Part shown: piece by piece, positions 18,115 to 25,237 of the stretch
Numbering within the stretch: the first letter of the stretch is position 1
Layout: every line of letters starts with the position of its first letter
Source: Deltaproteobacteria bacterium
GTDB lineage: Bacteria > Desulfobacterota > Syntrophia > Syntrophales > UBA2210
DNA length: 35,332 nucleotides
NCBI GenBank assembly: GCA_016935935.1
Contig: JAFGPZ010000098.1
Span: forward strand, 1-35,332
Reading direction: 5' to 3'
Made by a program: the position numbers and the translations under genes
The notes under the pieces: generated by a model
What the model was told of the DNA's origin: nothing
Database searches by the model: none
Seen by the model: only the letters and a program-made list of their open reading frames with translations

Positions 18115-19233
18115 TTATTTTACTTCCGCAGCGCCGGCAATCAACTGCCCCAGCTTGTTGGTTTCTGTGGTGAAGGGTACCACCAGCTTGGCATATTTTC
18201 TCTGTGAATCGAGGACCTTTTTAAAGAAGGGTCTTTCCGCCTCGATTTTACCAAGCACTTTTTTCGCTGACTTAATGAAGGCCTCCGAGTAGCCGGCAGG
18301 TGCGTCAAACAACTTGACCCCCTTTTCCGCCGTCAGAACCTTCAGGGCCTTGGCGTTTGCCTCAATGAAGAACAGCATGCCTTCGAGAATCGATTGTGTG
18401 GTTGCGCTTGTAATGATCGCCTGAATATCCGGAGGCAGTTCACGCCACGCCTTGCCGTTGATTATGATATCCTGGATGCCGATCGCCTGGTGGAGTCCCT
18501 GGAGGGAATAGTACTTACATACGTCATAGAGTCCCACATTGATGTCGCTGGCCGTATTGATCCACTCACCGCCATCGAGAATACCCCTCTCCAGGGCTGG
18601 GATGAGCTCACTTCCAGACATGTTTACCGGGGTGCCGCCCATGTCCTTAAGAACGTCCGATGACAAACCGGAGGACATGCGAAATCTCATTTTCAGGTAA
18701 TCGTTGAGCGTCTTGGGTTCCTTCCGGGCCCATCCGAAGGCCTCGGGTCCGTCGGGAGCGATCATGAAGGGCATGACGTCTTTACCGAGAATATCATTGT
18801 AATATTCCAGGTAGAGATCCCGTCCTCCTCCCTGCATATACCAGGAAAGATGATTCATCAGGTCCAGACCGCTTCCGGAGCCGCCGAGGGGAGAGCTGAA
18901 GAGGCTGCCTGCCGGGTGTTTCCCCATCGAGTAGTGGGTCCAGTGCTGTCCGCACTCGACGATTCCCCTGTCGACAGCATCCAGAAGTTCAAAGGGTTTC
19001 ACAATGGCCCCGCTGGCGAGGACTTCTATCTTCATCCTTCCTGCCGACATCTTTTCTATGTCGCCCACCATTTTTTTCAGCAACAAAATCTGAGGGGCCC
19101 CTGCCGGGTGCGAGGTCTGCATCTTCCAGTTGAACTGTGCCGCATGCGCAGGCCCTGTAAGACAGGAGACAGCCACGGTAAAAGCGCAGGCAGTAAGCAC
19201 AATTAACGAAACAAACAAAACTTTTCTTTTCAT
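18115..19233 (-). CDS. dctP: TRAP transporter substrate-binding protein, TakP-like DctP family
   Basis: This periplasmic receptor delivers ligand to DctQM. The 372-residue protein has a signal peptide with probable cleavage after AHA (residues 29-31). Family residues are present: the carboxylate-binding Arg near residue 185 (FRMSSG), then GGTPVNMSGSEL, and DGGEW with Glu223-Trp224. The Arg-to-Glu/Trp spacing and the following ASDINVGLYDV and KYYSLQG segments recall TakP, a receptor for 2-oxo acids such as pyruvate; this is from memory. The start has a strong AAGGAGGAA ribosome site. Candidate ligands are pyruvate (the PhnW co-substrate), another 2-oxo acid, or a sulfonate or phosphonate. Confidence 0.88.
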   Translation of the reverse strand: MKRKVLFVSLIVLTACAFTVAVSCLTGPAHAAQFNWKMQTSHPAGAPQILLLKKMVGDIEKMSAGRMKIEVLASGAIVKPFELLDAVDRGIVECGQHWTHYSMGKHPAGSLFSSPLGGSGSGLDLMNHLSWYMQGGGRDLYLEYYNDILGKDVMPFMIAPDGPEAFGWARKEPKTLNDYLKMRFRMSSGLSSDVLKDMGGTPVNMSGSELIPALERGILDGGEWINTASDINVGLYDVCKYYSLQGLHQAIGIQDIIINGKAWRELPPDIQAIITSATTQSILEGMLFFIEANAKALKVLTAEKGVKLFDAPAGYSEAFIKSAKKVLGKIEAERPFFKKVLDSQRKYAKLVVPFTTETNKLGQLIAGAAEVK

Positions 19234-19676
19234 GATATTCCTCCTTAGACATGTTATAAGTTTAGTTGATTTTTAACCTCCTTCCCCCTGTTTCTTGTTT
19301 TTCTCCGTATCCTCCTTTCCCTTGGTATTTAACGAGATGTTGGGGAACCCTCCTTATGAATATTGATTCAGCGGTAAAAAGTCTAAAGCCCCCTCTTACC
19401 TTGATCTTCTCCTACCGGGGGAGGGGAAAATAGACCTATTCTGAGGTCATTAATGTTGGGTTGGCACAACGCAAGGCCTTTCCGGGACTGTCCGGTCGGC
19501 GCGTCATTTCAGCATCATGAAATATCTTTTTTTAACAAGAATCACTATGAGATATAATTTTTATAAGTCAAGATAAAAATTATTATGATATGAATAACCT
19601 GGGTTTTCATATCTATCGAGGATCGGAAAAGCTCGAGCCTTCAGACCGAAATCCAGTTTGATTCCACATGTACTTT
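19234..19676. other. 443-bp intergenic region ahead of the TRAP operon
   Basis: No gene is seen. It holds the TRAP operon leader, a C-rich/G-rich imperfect inverted stretch at about 19390-19430 (CCCCCTC opposite GAGGGG), a 6-bp inverted repeat (ATTTCA/TGAAAT) at 19506-19523, and the long AT inverted repeat listed separately. No minus-strand promoter with good -35 and -10 boxes was found. Confidence 0.4.
19554..19583. repeat. AT-only inverted repeat, 11-bp arms, upstream of the TRAP operon
   Basis: ATAATTTTTAT at 19554-19564 is the exact reverse complement of 19573-19583, with an 8-base loop. It has no GC stem and is not a normal intrinsic terminator. It may be an operator or a cruciform-prone site between the transglutaminase-like gene and dctP. 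Confidence 0.55.
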
Positions 19677-20276
19677 TTACTTATCCTTAACCTTCGATTT
19701 TAACAGCCGGAGCCCTTCTTCATGCGCGCGCAGAATCCATTTAAAATCAGCGCGGCTCAGTTCGTCCCGGAGCATGATGTGATCCTTTAAGGCCTTTCGA
19801 TACAGCAGGTATTCGTCTTTTTCCGAAATATTAGCTTCTACCGGTTCGGTATGGAGAAAAAGGTCGATGGGTCGGTTTTTTCCGTTTTTATTTCCCTCGG
19901 TAAGATCAACCCGAAAATTGTTGCCGGCCAGAAAGCAGTGAGCCATGGGCAAATAGGGCAGGTTGAATTTTTCAAGAATGTCACGGGTCCCGGTGACTAT
20001 ATCCTCTGTCATTGCATAGATGCCGATATTTTTGACGACAGGCAGTTCAAGCTCCTGAGCTAGGGTGGCGATAACAGCATGTTTCGTTGTACATGTACCT
20101 ATGCCTTCTTTGAACAGGATCAGCAGGTCATCCCTGCTACTGTTGTAGCCATAGGGCAAATTATGCACATAGCGGCAGGCGCTGATAAAACTATCGATGC
20201 CAAGGCTCAGAAATTCGGCCGATATAGTCCCTTTTGGCGAAATATGTTCCTCTGGAAAGACCTCTATTTTGTCCAT
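19677..20276 (-). CDS. Transglutaminase-like cysteine-protease-fold protein, function unknown
   Basis: The 199-residue protein carries a likely Cys-His-Asp triad of the transglutaminase-like superfamily: Cys62 in GIGTCTTKHA, His113 in MAHCFL, and Asp124 in FRVDLT. It has no signal peptide, so it is probably cytoplasmic. I moved the start from the longest open frame to the ATG at 20276, which has GGGGAGGAAG seven to eight bases upstream. It is the first minus-strand gene of the island, divergent from the LysR gene, with a good promoter just upstream. I do not recognise a specific family. Amidase, peptidase or acyl-transfer chemistry is possible. Confidence 0.7.
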   Translation of the reverse strand: MDKIEVFPEEHISPKGTISAEFLSLGIDSFISACRYVHNLPYGYNSSRDDLLILFKEGIGTCTTKHAVIATLAQELELPVVKNIGIYAMTEDIVTGTRDILEKFNLPYLPMAHCFLAGNNFRVDLTEGNKNGKNRPIDLFLHTEPVEANISEKDEYLLYRKALKDHIMLRDELSRADFKWILRAHEEGLRLLKSKVKDK

Positions 20277-20299
20277 ATCAATTCTTCCTCCCCAAGGGA

Positions 20300-20328
20300 A
20301 GCATAGGAACAAGTTGCCCCTATGTCAA
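20300..20328 (-). promoter_or_regulatory. Sigma70-type promoter for the transglutaminase-like gene
   Basis: On the minus strand, TTGACA (complement 20323-20328) and TATGCT (complement 20300-20305) are separated by exactly 17 bases. The predicted transcript would have a short leader of about 17 bases containing the GGAGG ribosome site at 20287-20291. Confidence 0.5.
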
Positions 20329-20338
20329 GAAATTCTTG
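20326..20338. promoter_or_regulatory. Palindrome overlapping the -35 box, possible operator
   Basis: CAAGAA, one central base, then TTCTTG form a perfect 6-bp dyad. Its edge overlaps the TTG of the predicted -35 box of the minus-strand promoter, and it lies in the divergent region shared with the LysR gene. It is a candidate binding site for that regulator or another repressor. Confidence 0.4.
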
Positions 20339-20497
20339 GGCGCAGAAGGTAGGGGGAAACGATGACAATAATCATTTAAAAATATTTTAAAAATTGATAA
20401 ATAGACCGCGTTTTGTAGGAATTATGTCATAAAAAATATTTGAACTATTAATTTTCATGTTGCAAATAACAAAACGTTATGCTAAAGGTACGTCACA

Positions 20498-21412
20498 ATG
20501 AATCTGAATCAGTTAAAAATATTCTATTTCACGGCAAAGTGTGGAAGGCTTAGCCTGGCGGCTGAGGAACTCAAGATAACGCAGCCTGCCGTGACGAAGG
20601 GCATTCAGCGCTTTCAAAGTCACTACGGCATTAAGTTTTTCAATCTCTTCGGCAAAAAACTGGTCCTGACAGACGCGGGAAAGGTGCTGTTCGAAATTGC
20701 CGAAGAAATCTTTGAGCTGGAAAGTCAGGCCGAAGAAAGTATCCGGGATTTTCAGCATAGACAGAAGGGGCACATACGCATCGATGCCAGTGAAGCCTTT
20801 GGAGCATACTATCTGCCGCCGACCATTATAGCCTTCAGTAAACTGTACCCCAAGATAAAGCTATCGGTGAACATAATGAGGACAGAGAGTGTCGTGGCCA
20901 ATGCGGCAAGCCTCAATTGTGACCTGGGTTTCACATCCTATCCCGTTAACCATAAAAAAGTCGTAATAAAGAAGATAATGGAAGATAATCTTCTGGTCAT
21001 AACGCCGCCTGATCATCCTCTCGCTAAAAAAGAAAACTGCGAAGCCAGAGATCTGGAAGGCCAGCTTCTGGTAACGCACGAAAAAGGTTCTGCGACATAT
21101 AATATAACAGAGGCATATCTGAAAAAACATCATATTACAGTACTCAATTCCCTGGAGCTTTCCAGCAATGAAACGGTAACTCGTGTGGTTGCTGAAGGGG
21201 CAGGGATTGCCATAGTTTCCAGTAAGATCGCGAAAAAAGGAATCGAGGCGGGAAGAATCGCGGGTGTACCTCTCCGGGATAACCTGAAGAGAACATTCTA
21301 TATGGTCTATCACAAGGATAAGTATATTTCCGATACCCTGCAAAGCTTCATGGATCTGCTGGGTAAATGGCTGACCGACTATTCCAGGGGCGCGGACAAT
21401 AAAGAGGTATAA
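20498..21412 (+). CDS. LysR-family transcriptional regulator
   Basis: The 304-residue protein has the standard layout: an N-terminal winged helix-turn-helix (MNLNQLKIFYF, then LAAEELKITQPAVTKGIQ at about residues 20-40) with a linker helix to about residue 90, then a LysR substrate-binding domain to the C-terminus. LysR proteins are usually divergent from the genes they control and respond to a pathway metabolite. Here the gene faces away from the phosphonate/TRAP island across a 221-bp AT-rich gap, so control of that island is the natural inference. The start ATG has AAAGG about ten bases upstream. The effector is unknown. Confidence 0.93.
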   Translation: MNLNQLKIFYFTAKCGRLSLAAEELKITQPAVTKGIQRFQSHYGIKFFNLFGKKLVLTDAGKVLFEIAEEIFELESQAEESIRDFQHRQKGHIRIDASEAFGAYYLPPTIIAFSKLYPKIKLSVNIMRTESVVANAASLNCDLGFTSYPVNHKKVVIKKIMEDNLLVITPPDHPLAKKENCEARDLEGQLLVTHEKGSATYNITEAYLKKHHITVLNSLELSSNETVTRVVAEGAGIAIVSSKIAKKGIEAGRIAGVPLRDNLKRTFYMVYHKDKYISDTLQSFMDLLGKWLTDYSRGADNKEV

Positions 21413-21427
21413 TACGTTATATTAGAC

Positions 21428-21452
21428 TTCAGCGGTGAAGAAGGTCGCTGAA
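21428..21452. repeat. Inverted repeat downstream of lysR
   Basis: TTCAGCG at 21428-21434 pairs perfectly with CGCTGAA at 21446-21452 across an 11-base loop, just after the LysR stop codon. No T-run follows, so it would be at best a weak terminator or an RNA-stabilising hairpin. The remainder of the 263-bp gap is AT-rich. Confidence 0.4.
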
Positions 21453-21620
21453 ATGATATCTCACACTGTCGGATGGCCTGTACATATAAGAAGCTTCACT
21501 TTTCTAAACAATCCATAATATTTGTATGCTATTGTTTTCCGCCTTTTTACCACAATGATCCGTAACACATAATATAGTCTGCTCTTTCGGTACTGCCGGA
21601 TTCTTCGACTTTTTATCATG

Positions 21621-21649
21621 TTGAACCAATTTATCCGTTATGTTATGGT
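21621..21649 (+). promoter_or_regulatory. Possible promoter of the beta-oxidation gene set
   Basis: TTGAAC at 21621-21626 and TATGGT at 21644-21649 are 17 bases apart, each matching four of six consensus bases. The predicted transcript would start about 20 bases before the ATG at 21676, ahead of the GGAGG ribosome site. Confidence 0.3.
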
Positions 21650-21675
21650 GGACTCCATTTTCATTGGAGGCGATT

Positions 21676-23145
21676 ATGGAATATACGACTCTCGGAGATA
21701 TGCTGGAAGAGAGCTCTATCTCCTATCCAGATAATATATCTATCATACATAACGGCAAAACACTGACCTACGAGAAACTGAACGGGGCTGCAAAGGCCTT
21801 CGGGAATGCATTAAAGAAGCTGGGCATAAAAAAAGGAGATAAGGTTGCCATCATGCTTCCCAACGTGCCTGACTTCATTATAGCCTACTTTGCCACCGTT
21901 AAACTGGGGGCCGTCGCCGTTACCATAAATACGCTGTCCACTTCATACGAACTGATCCACCTGCTTTCGGACAGTGAATCACGAGCCTTGATAACAACTC
22001 CCTTGGGGGTAAAAAGATTCCAGGAAATAAGAGGAGACTGTCCGCTCTGTGAACATCTGATAGTCACCGAGGGTGATCAAGGCGACACCTCCATAGAAGA
22101 TGTTATTGAAACAGGGCCCCGGGATCTGAAAGCAGTAGAAATCTCGAAAGATGATCCTGCAGTCATGATATATACGGCGGGACTCACGGGAAAGCCTCTT
22201 GGCGCCGTTCTCACCCATGGCAACCTTTCCACACAGTCACTGCTTCTGCGCGATATGATTCACGCCGATGAGCATGACCGAGGCCTCTGCCTGATCCCCC
22301 TTTTTCACTCCTTCGGAGCCGTTGCCAACATGCTGGGAATACTGAAAATAGGCGCCAGTCTCGTCATGATGGATCAGTTCAAGATGGACAGTATTTTCAA
22401 GGCAATAGAAGAGGAAAAAATCACCTATATAGCCGCCGTTCCCAGGCTCTTTCTGGGCATGTTCATATATGAAGGCGTTGAAGGATACAATCTTGATTCT
22501 CTCAAACTGTGTATAACCGGGGGTTCTGCCGCGCCTGCCGAATTTTTCGACAGCTTTGAAAAGAAATTCGGTGTCAGATTAATGGAAGGTTATGGACTTA
22601 CCGAGGCCGCCCCTGTCTGTTCCTTCAGCAGGATTGACATGGTCCAGAAACCGGGATCTGTCGGTATTCCCATACCGGGAGTGGAGGCAAAGGTTGTTGA
22701 TGAAAACGGTGTCCGATTGCCTGCCGGTGAGGAAGGAGAGCTTCTGTTGAAAGGCCCCAACATCATGAAGGGGTACTACAGAAATGATGCCGCAACGGCG
22801 GATGTCATAAAAGATGGATGGCTCCACACGGGCGACCTTGCATGGATTGACGAAGAGGGCTATATCTTCCTGACGGGTCTGAAAAAGCGGATGATTATTA
22901 CAAGCGGATTTAACGTCTACCCGAAAGAGGTCGAGGATGTGCTCCACATGCACAGCGAGGTGTTTTCCGCCATGGTCGTCGGTAAGCCCGACATGATGAG
23001 GGGGGAAACAGTCAAGGCGATCATTATAAAAAAAGAAGGGGCAGAGGTTGATGAAAAGGCCATCATGAAACATTGCAGGATCTATCTCTCTCCCTACAAG
23101 ACCCCCCGGACGGTTGAGTTTGTTGAGAGTTTCGACGGACTTTGA
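21676..23145 (+). CDS. AMP-binding acyl-CoA ligase-like protein with altered active site
   Basis: This adenylate-forming family protein normally activates a carboxylic acid to acyl-CoA. The 489-residue product starts at the ATG at 21676 behind GGAGG. The fold is clear (GYGLTEAAPV, WLHTGDLAWIDEEGY), but key positions differ. The P-loop reads YTAGLTGKPLGA, with Leu where the usual PKG has Lys. The hinge reads TGLKKRMI, lacking the normal Arg of the (D)RxKD motif. The protein ends at FDGL, before the A10 segment that carries the catalytic Lys. An A10-like TTGKIKGEQLR is encoded about 30 bases later in the +1 frame, so a frameshift or decay is possible. Neighbours are beta-oxidation genes. It may be inactive or serve another acyl reaction. 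Confidence 0.8.
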   Translation: MEYTTLGDMLEESSISYPDNISIIHNGKTLTYEKLNGAAKAFGNALKKLGIKKGDKVAIMLPNVPDFIIAYFATVKLGAVAVTINTLSTSYELIHLLSDSESRALITTPLGVKRFQEIRGDCPLCEHLIVTEGDQGDTSIEDVIETGPRDLKAVEISKDDPAVMIYTAGLTGKPLGAVLTHGNLSTQSLLLRDMIHADEHDRGLCLIPLFHSFGAVANMLGILKIGASLVMMDQFKMDSIFKAIEEEKITYIAAVPRLFLGMFIYEGVEGYNLDSLKLCITGGSAAPAEFFDSFEKKFGVRLMEGYGLTEAAPVCSFSRIDMVQKPGSVGIPIPGVEAKVVDENGVRLPAGEEGELLLKGPNIMKGYYRNDAATADVIKDGWLHTGDLAWIDEEGYIFLTGLKKRMIITSGFNVYPKEVEDVLHMHSEVFSAMVVGKPDMMRGETVKAIIIKKEGAEVDEKAIMKHCRIYLSPYKTPRTVEFVESFDGL

Positions 23146-23210
23146 TTATCTGTACCGTTGTTCAGACGGTGACGATACTACTGGAAAGATAAAAGGCGAA
23201 CAGTTACGAG

Positions 23211-23993
23211 ATGGAATACAGAAACCTTATCTTCGGTGTCGATAAAGGGATCGCCACCATAACCTTTGACAGGCCCAGCGCCATGAACGCGATGAACTCG
23301 GAAACGATGAGGGAATTGGGCGATGCCGTCAGGACATGCCGGGATGATGACGAAATAAGGACAATCATAGTGACGGGAAGCGGCGAAAAGGCCTTCGTTG
23401 CCGGCGCGGACATAGGGGAGATGAAGGATTTCCGGCCAGGCGAAATGCTGAAATTTGTGGAACTTGGTCATGCTACACTGCGGATGATCGAGGTGATGCC
23501 GAAACCGTCTATAGCCGCCATCAACGGCTTCGCTCTTGGTGGAGGAACTGAAATCGCCCTTGCCTGCGATGTTCGGTTTGCCGCTGAACACGCCCGCTTC
23601 GGCCAGCCCGAAATCATGATCGGTCTGATTCCCGGCTGGGGTGGCACCCAGAGACTGCCCCGAATCATCGGTATGGGCAGGGCGAAGGAACTGATACTGG
23701 GTGGAGAGCAGATAGATGCCGCAAGGGCATACGAGATGGGGCTTGTCAACCGTGTGCTGCCGGCTGAGACATTACTGCCTGAAACGGTGAAATTCGCCGC
23801 CAGGCTTGCCGGCATGCCTTCCTTTGGCATGAAAATGGCAAAACATTCCTTGAACTACGGTTACGATATCTCGATGGACAGCGCCATAAGACTTGAAATG
23901 GAGTGCTGCGCCCAGTGTTTCAGCACCGATGATCAGAAAGAGGGAATGGCAGCCTTTCTGGAGAAGAGGAAACCCGAGTACCGGGGGCGGTAA
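23211..23993 (+). CDS. Enoyl-CoA hydratase (crotonase family)
   Basis: This catalyses hydration of trans-2-enoyl-CoA to 3-hydroxyacyl-CoA in beta-oxidation. The 260-residue protein shows AFVAGADIGEM (oxyanion-hole region), FALGGGTEIALACD and FGQPEIMIGLIPGWGGTQRLPR in pieces; both hydratase glutamates (in GTEIA and QPEIM) are present, which favours a true hydratase over an isomerase or decarboxylase. The ribosome site is weak (AAAGG, about 14 bases from the ATG). It lies between the ligase-like gene and the acyl-CoA dehydrogenase on the same strand, in one probable operon. Confidence 0.92.
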   Translation: MEYRNLIFGVDKGIATITFDRPSAMNAMNSETMRELGDAVRTCRDDDEIRTIIVTGSGEKAFVAGADIGEMKDFRPGEMLKFVELGHATLRMIEVMPKPSIAAINGFALGGGTEIALACDVRFAAEHARFGQPEIMIGLIPGWGGTQRLPRIIGMGRAKELILGGEQIDAARAYEMGLVNRVLPAETLLPETVKFAARLAGMPSFGMKMAKHSLNYGYDISMDSAIRLEMECCAQCFSTDDQKEGMAAFLEKRKPEYRGR

Positions 23994-24046
23994 GGTGGAT
24001 GGCAGAGGGATGATAATTTCCAAAGGGGAACAGTGAGAAGAGAACG

Positions 24047-25195
24047 ATGAATTTTCAGCCGACTGAAGAACAACGAATGGTAAAGGAGATGGTTGCCAGG
24101 TTTGTCAACGAGGAGATCAAACCCGTTGCTGCCGAACTTGATGAAACTCATCGGCATCCCGAAGAGATATGTCGCAAACTGGGGGAAATGGGGCTCATGG
24201 GTGTGGCGGCGCCCGAGAAATATGGCGGTGCCGGGATGGACAACGTTACCTATGTAATGGCCCTGATAGAAATTTCAAGGGGCTGCGCAAGCTGTGGTGT
24301 CATCGTCTCGGTTAATAATTCCCTCTATGGGTATCCCCTCAATGCCTTTGGAACGGAGGAACAGAAAAAAAGATATCTTGCTCCTGTAGCCGGGGGAAAG
24401 GTGGAGGGATGTTATGCCTTGACCGAGGCGGATGCCGGGTCTGACGCGGCTTCCCTTAAATGCCGCGCCGAGCTTAAGGGGGACCGGTATATAGTAAACG
24501 GCACCAAAAAGTTCATAACCAGCGGAAACATAGCGCGCTATTGCGTTCTGGCAGTCACCGAAGACCCTTCCATGGGATATAAGGGGATTCTCAACCTCAT
24601 TGTTGATATGAAAAATACACCCGGCTTCTCTCTGGGGACCGTGGAAGAGAAAATGGGAATAACGGCATCGGGAACGGCGGAGTTAATCTTTGAAGATGCC
24701 GAGATCCCCGTCGAAAACCTCCTCGGCAAGCCGGGTGATGGATTCAGGCAGATGATGATGGGGCTCGATGCGGGAAGAATCGGTATCGGGGCTCAGGCAT
24801 GCGGAATAGGAAGGGCCGTCCTTGAAGACTCCATTGAATACGCGAAAGAGAGGGTACAGTTCGGGAAACCCATATCCTCTTTTCAGGCGATACAGTGGAA
24901 ACTGGCTGACATGGCAACCAGACTGGATGCGGCGGAGATGCTACTCCTCAGGGCCGCTTGGATGGAGGATAAGGGCTGCGATTTCGAGAAAGAATCCGCC
25001 ATGGCCAAGATGTATGCCTCCGATGTAGCAATGAAGGCCGCCATTGAGGGAGTCCAGATATTTGGCGGCTATGGTTACTGCAAGGATTATCCTGCGGAAA
25101 GGCACATGCGCGACGCCAAGATATGCCAGATTTATGAAGGTACAAATGAAATTCAGCGTGTGGTGATTGCGAGAAAACTCCTGGGGATGAGATAA
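24047..25195 (+). CDS. Acyl-CoA dehydrogenase, short-chain type
   Basis: This FAD enzyme oxidises acyl-CoA to 2-enoyl-CoA and passes electrons to EtfAB, encoded at 30973-32809. The 382-residue protein has the family signatures: CYALTEADAGSDA and VNGTKKFITSG around the FAD site, ERVQFGKPISSFQAIQ, and IYEGTNEIQR near the C-terminus with the catalytic Glu typical of butyryl/short-chain enzymes. The start has a GAGAAGAGA-type ribosome site. It is followed after 42 bases by gpmI. Confidence 0.94.
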   Translation: MNFQPTEEQRMVKEMVARFVNEEIKPVAAELDETHRHPEEICRKLGEMGLMGVAAPEKYGGAGMDNVTYVMALIEISRGCASCGVIVSVNNSLYGYPLNAFGTEEQKKRYLAPVAGGKVEGCYALTEADAGSDAASLKCRAELKGDRYIVNGTKKFITSGNIARYCVLAVTEDPSMGYKGILNLIVDMKNTPGFSLGTVEEKMGITASGTAELIFEDAEIPVENLLGKPGDGFRQMMMGLDAGRIGIGAQACGIGRAVLEDSIEYAKERVQFGKPISSFQAIQWKLADMATRLDAAEMLLLRAAWMEDKGCDFEKESAMAKMYASDVAMKAAIEGVQIFGGYGYCKDYPAERHMRDAKICQIYEGTNEIQRVVIARKLLGMR

Positions 25196-25237
25196 CCTGT
25201 CCCGGGGCAGGCGAAAATTTCAAACTGTGCAAGAGGA

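Noticed and set aside
5928..19233. Island read as a taurine/sulfonate pathway (Tpa, SauS, TRAP importer)
   Set aside because: The SauS-like dehydrogenase and TRAP system would fit, but PhnW matches the AEP transaminase family along its length, and no Xsc, sulfoacetaldehyde reductase or isethionate lyase is present. Kept only as an alternative for individual genes.
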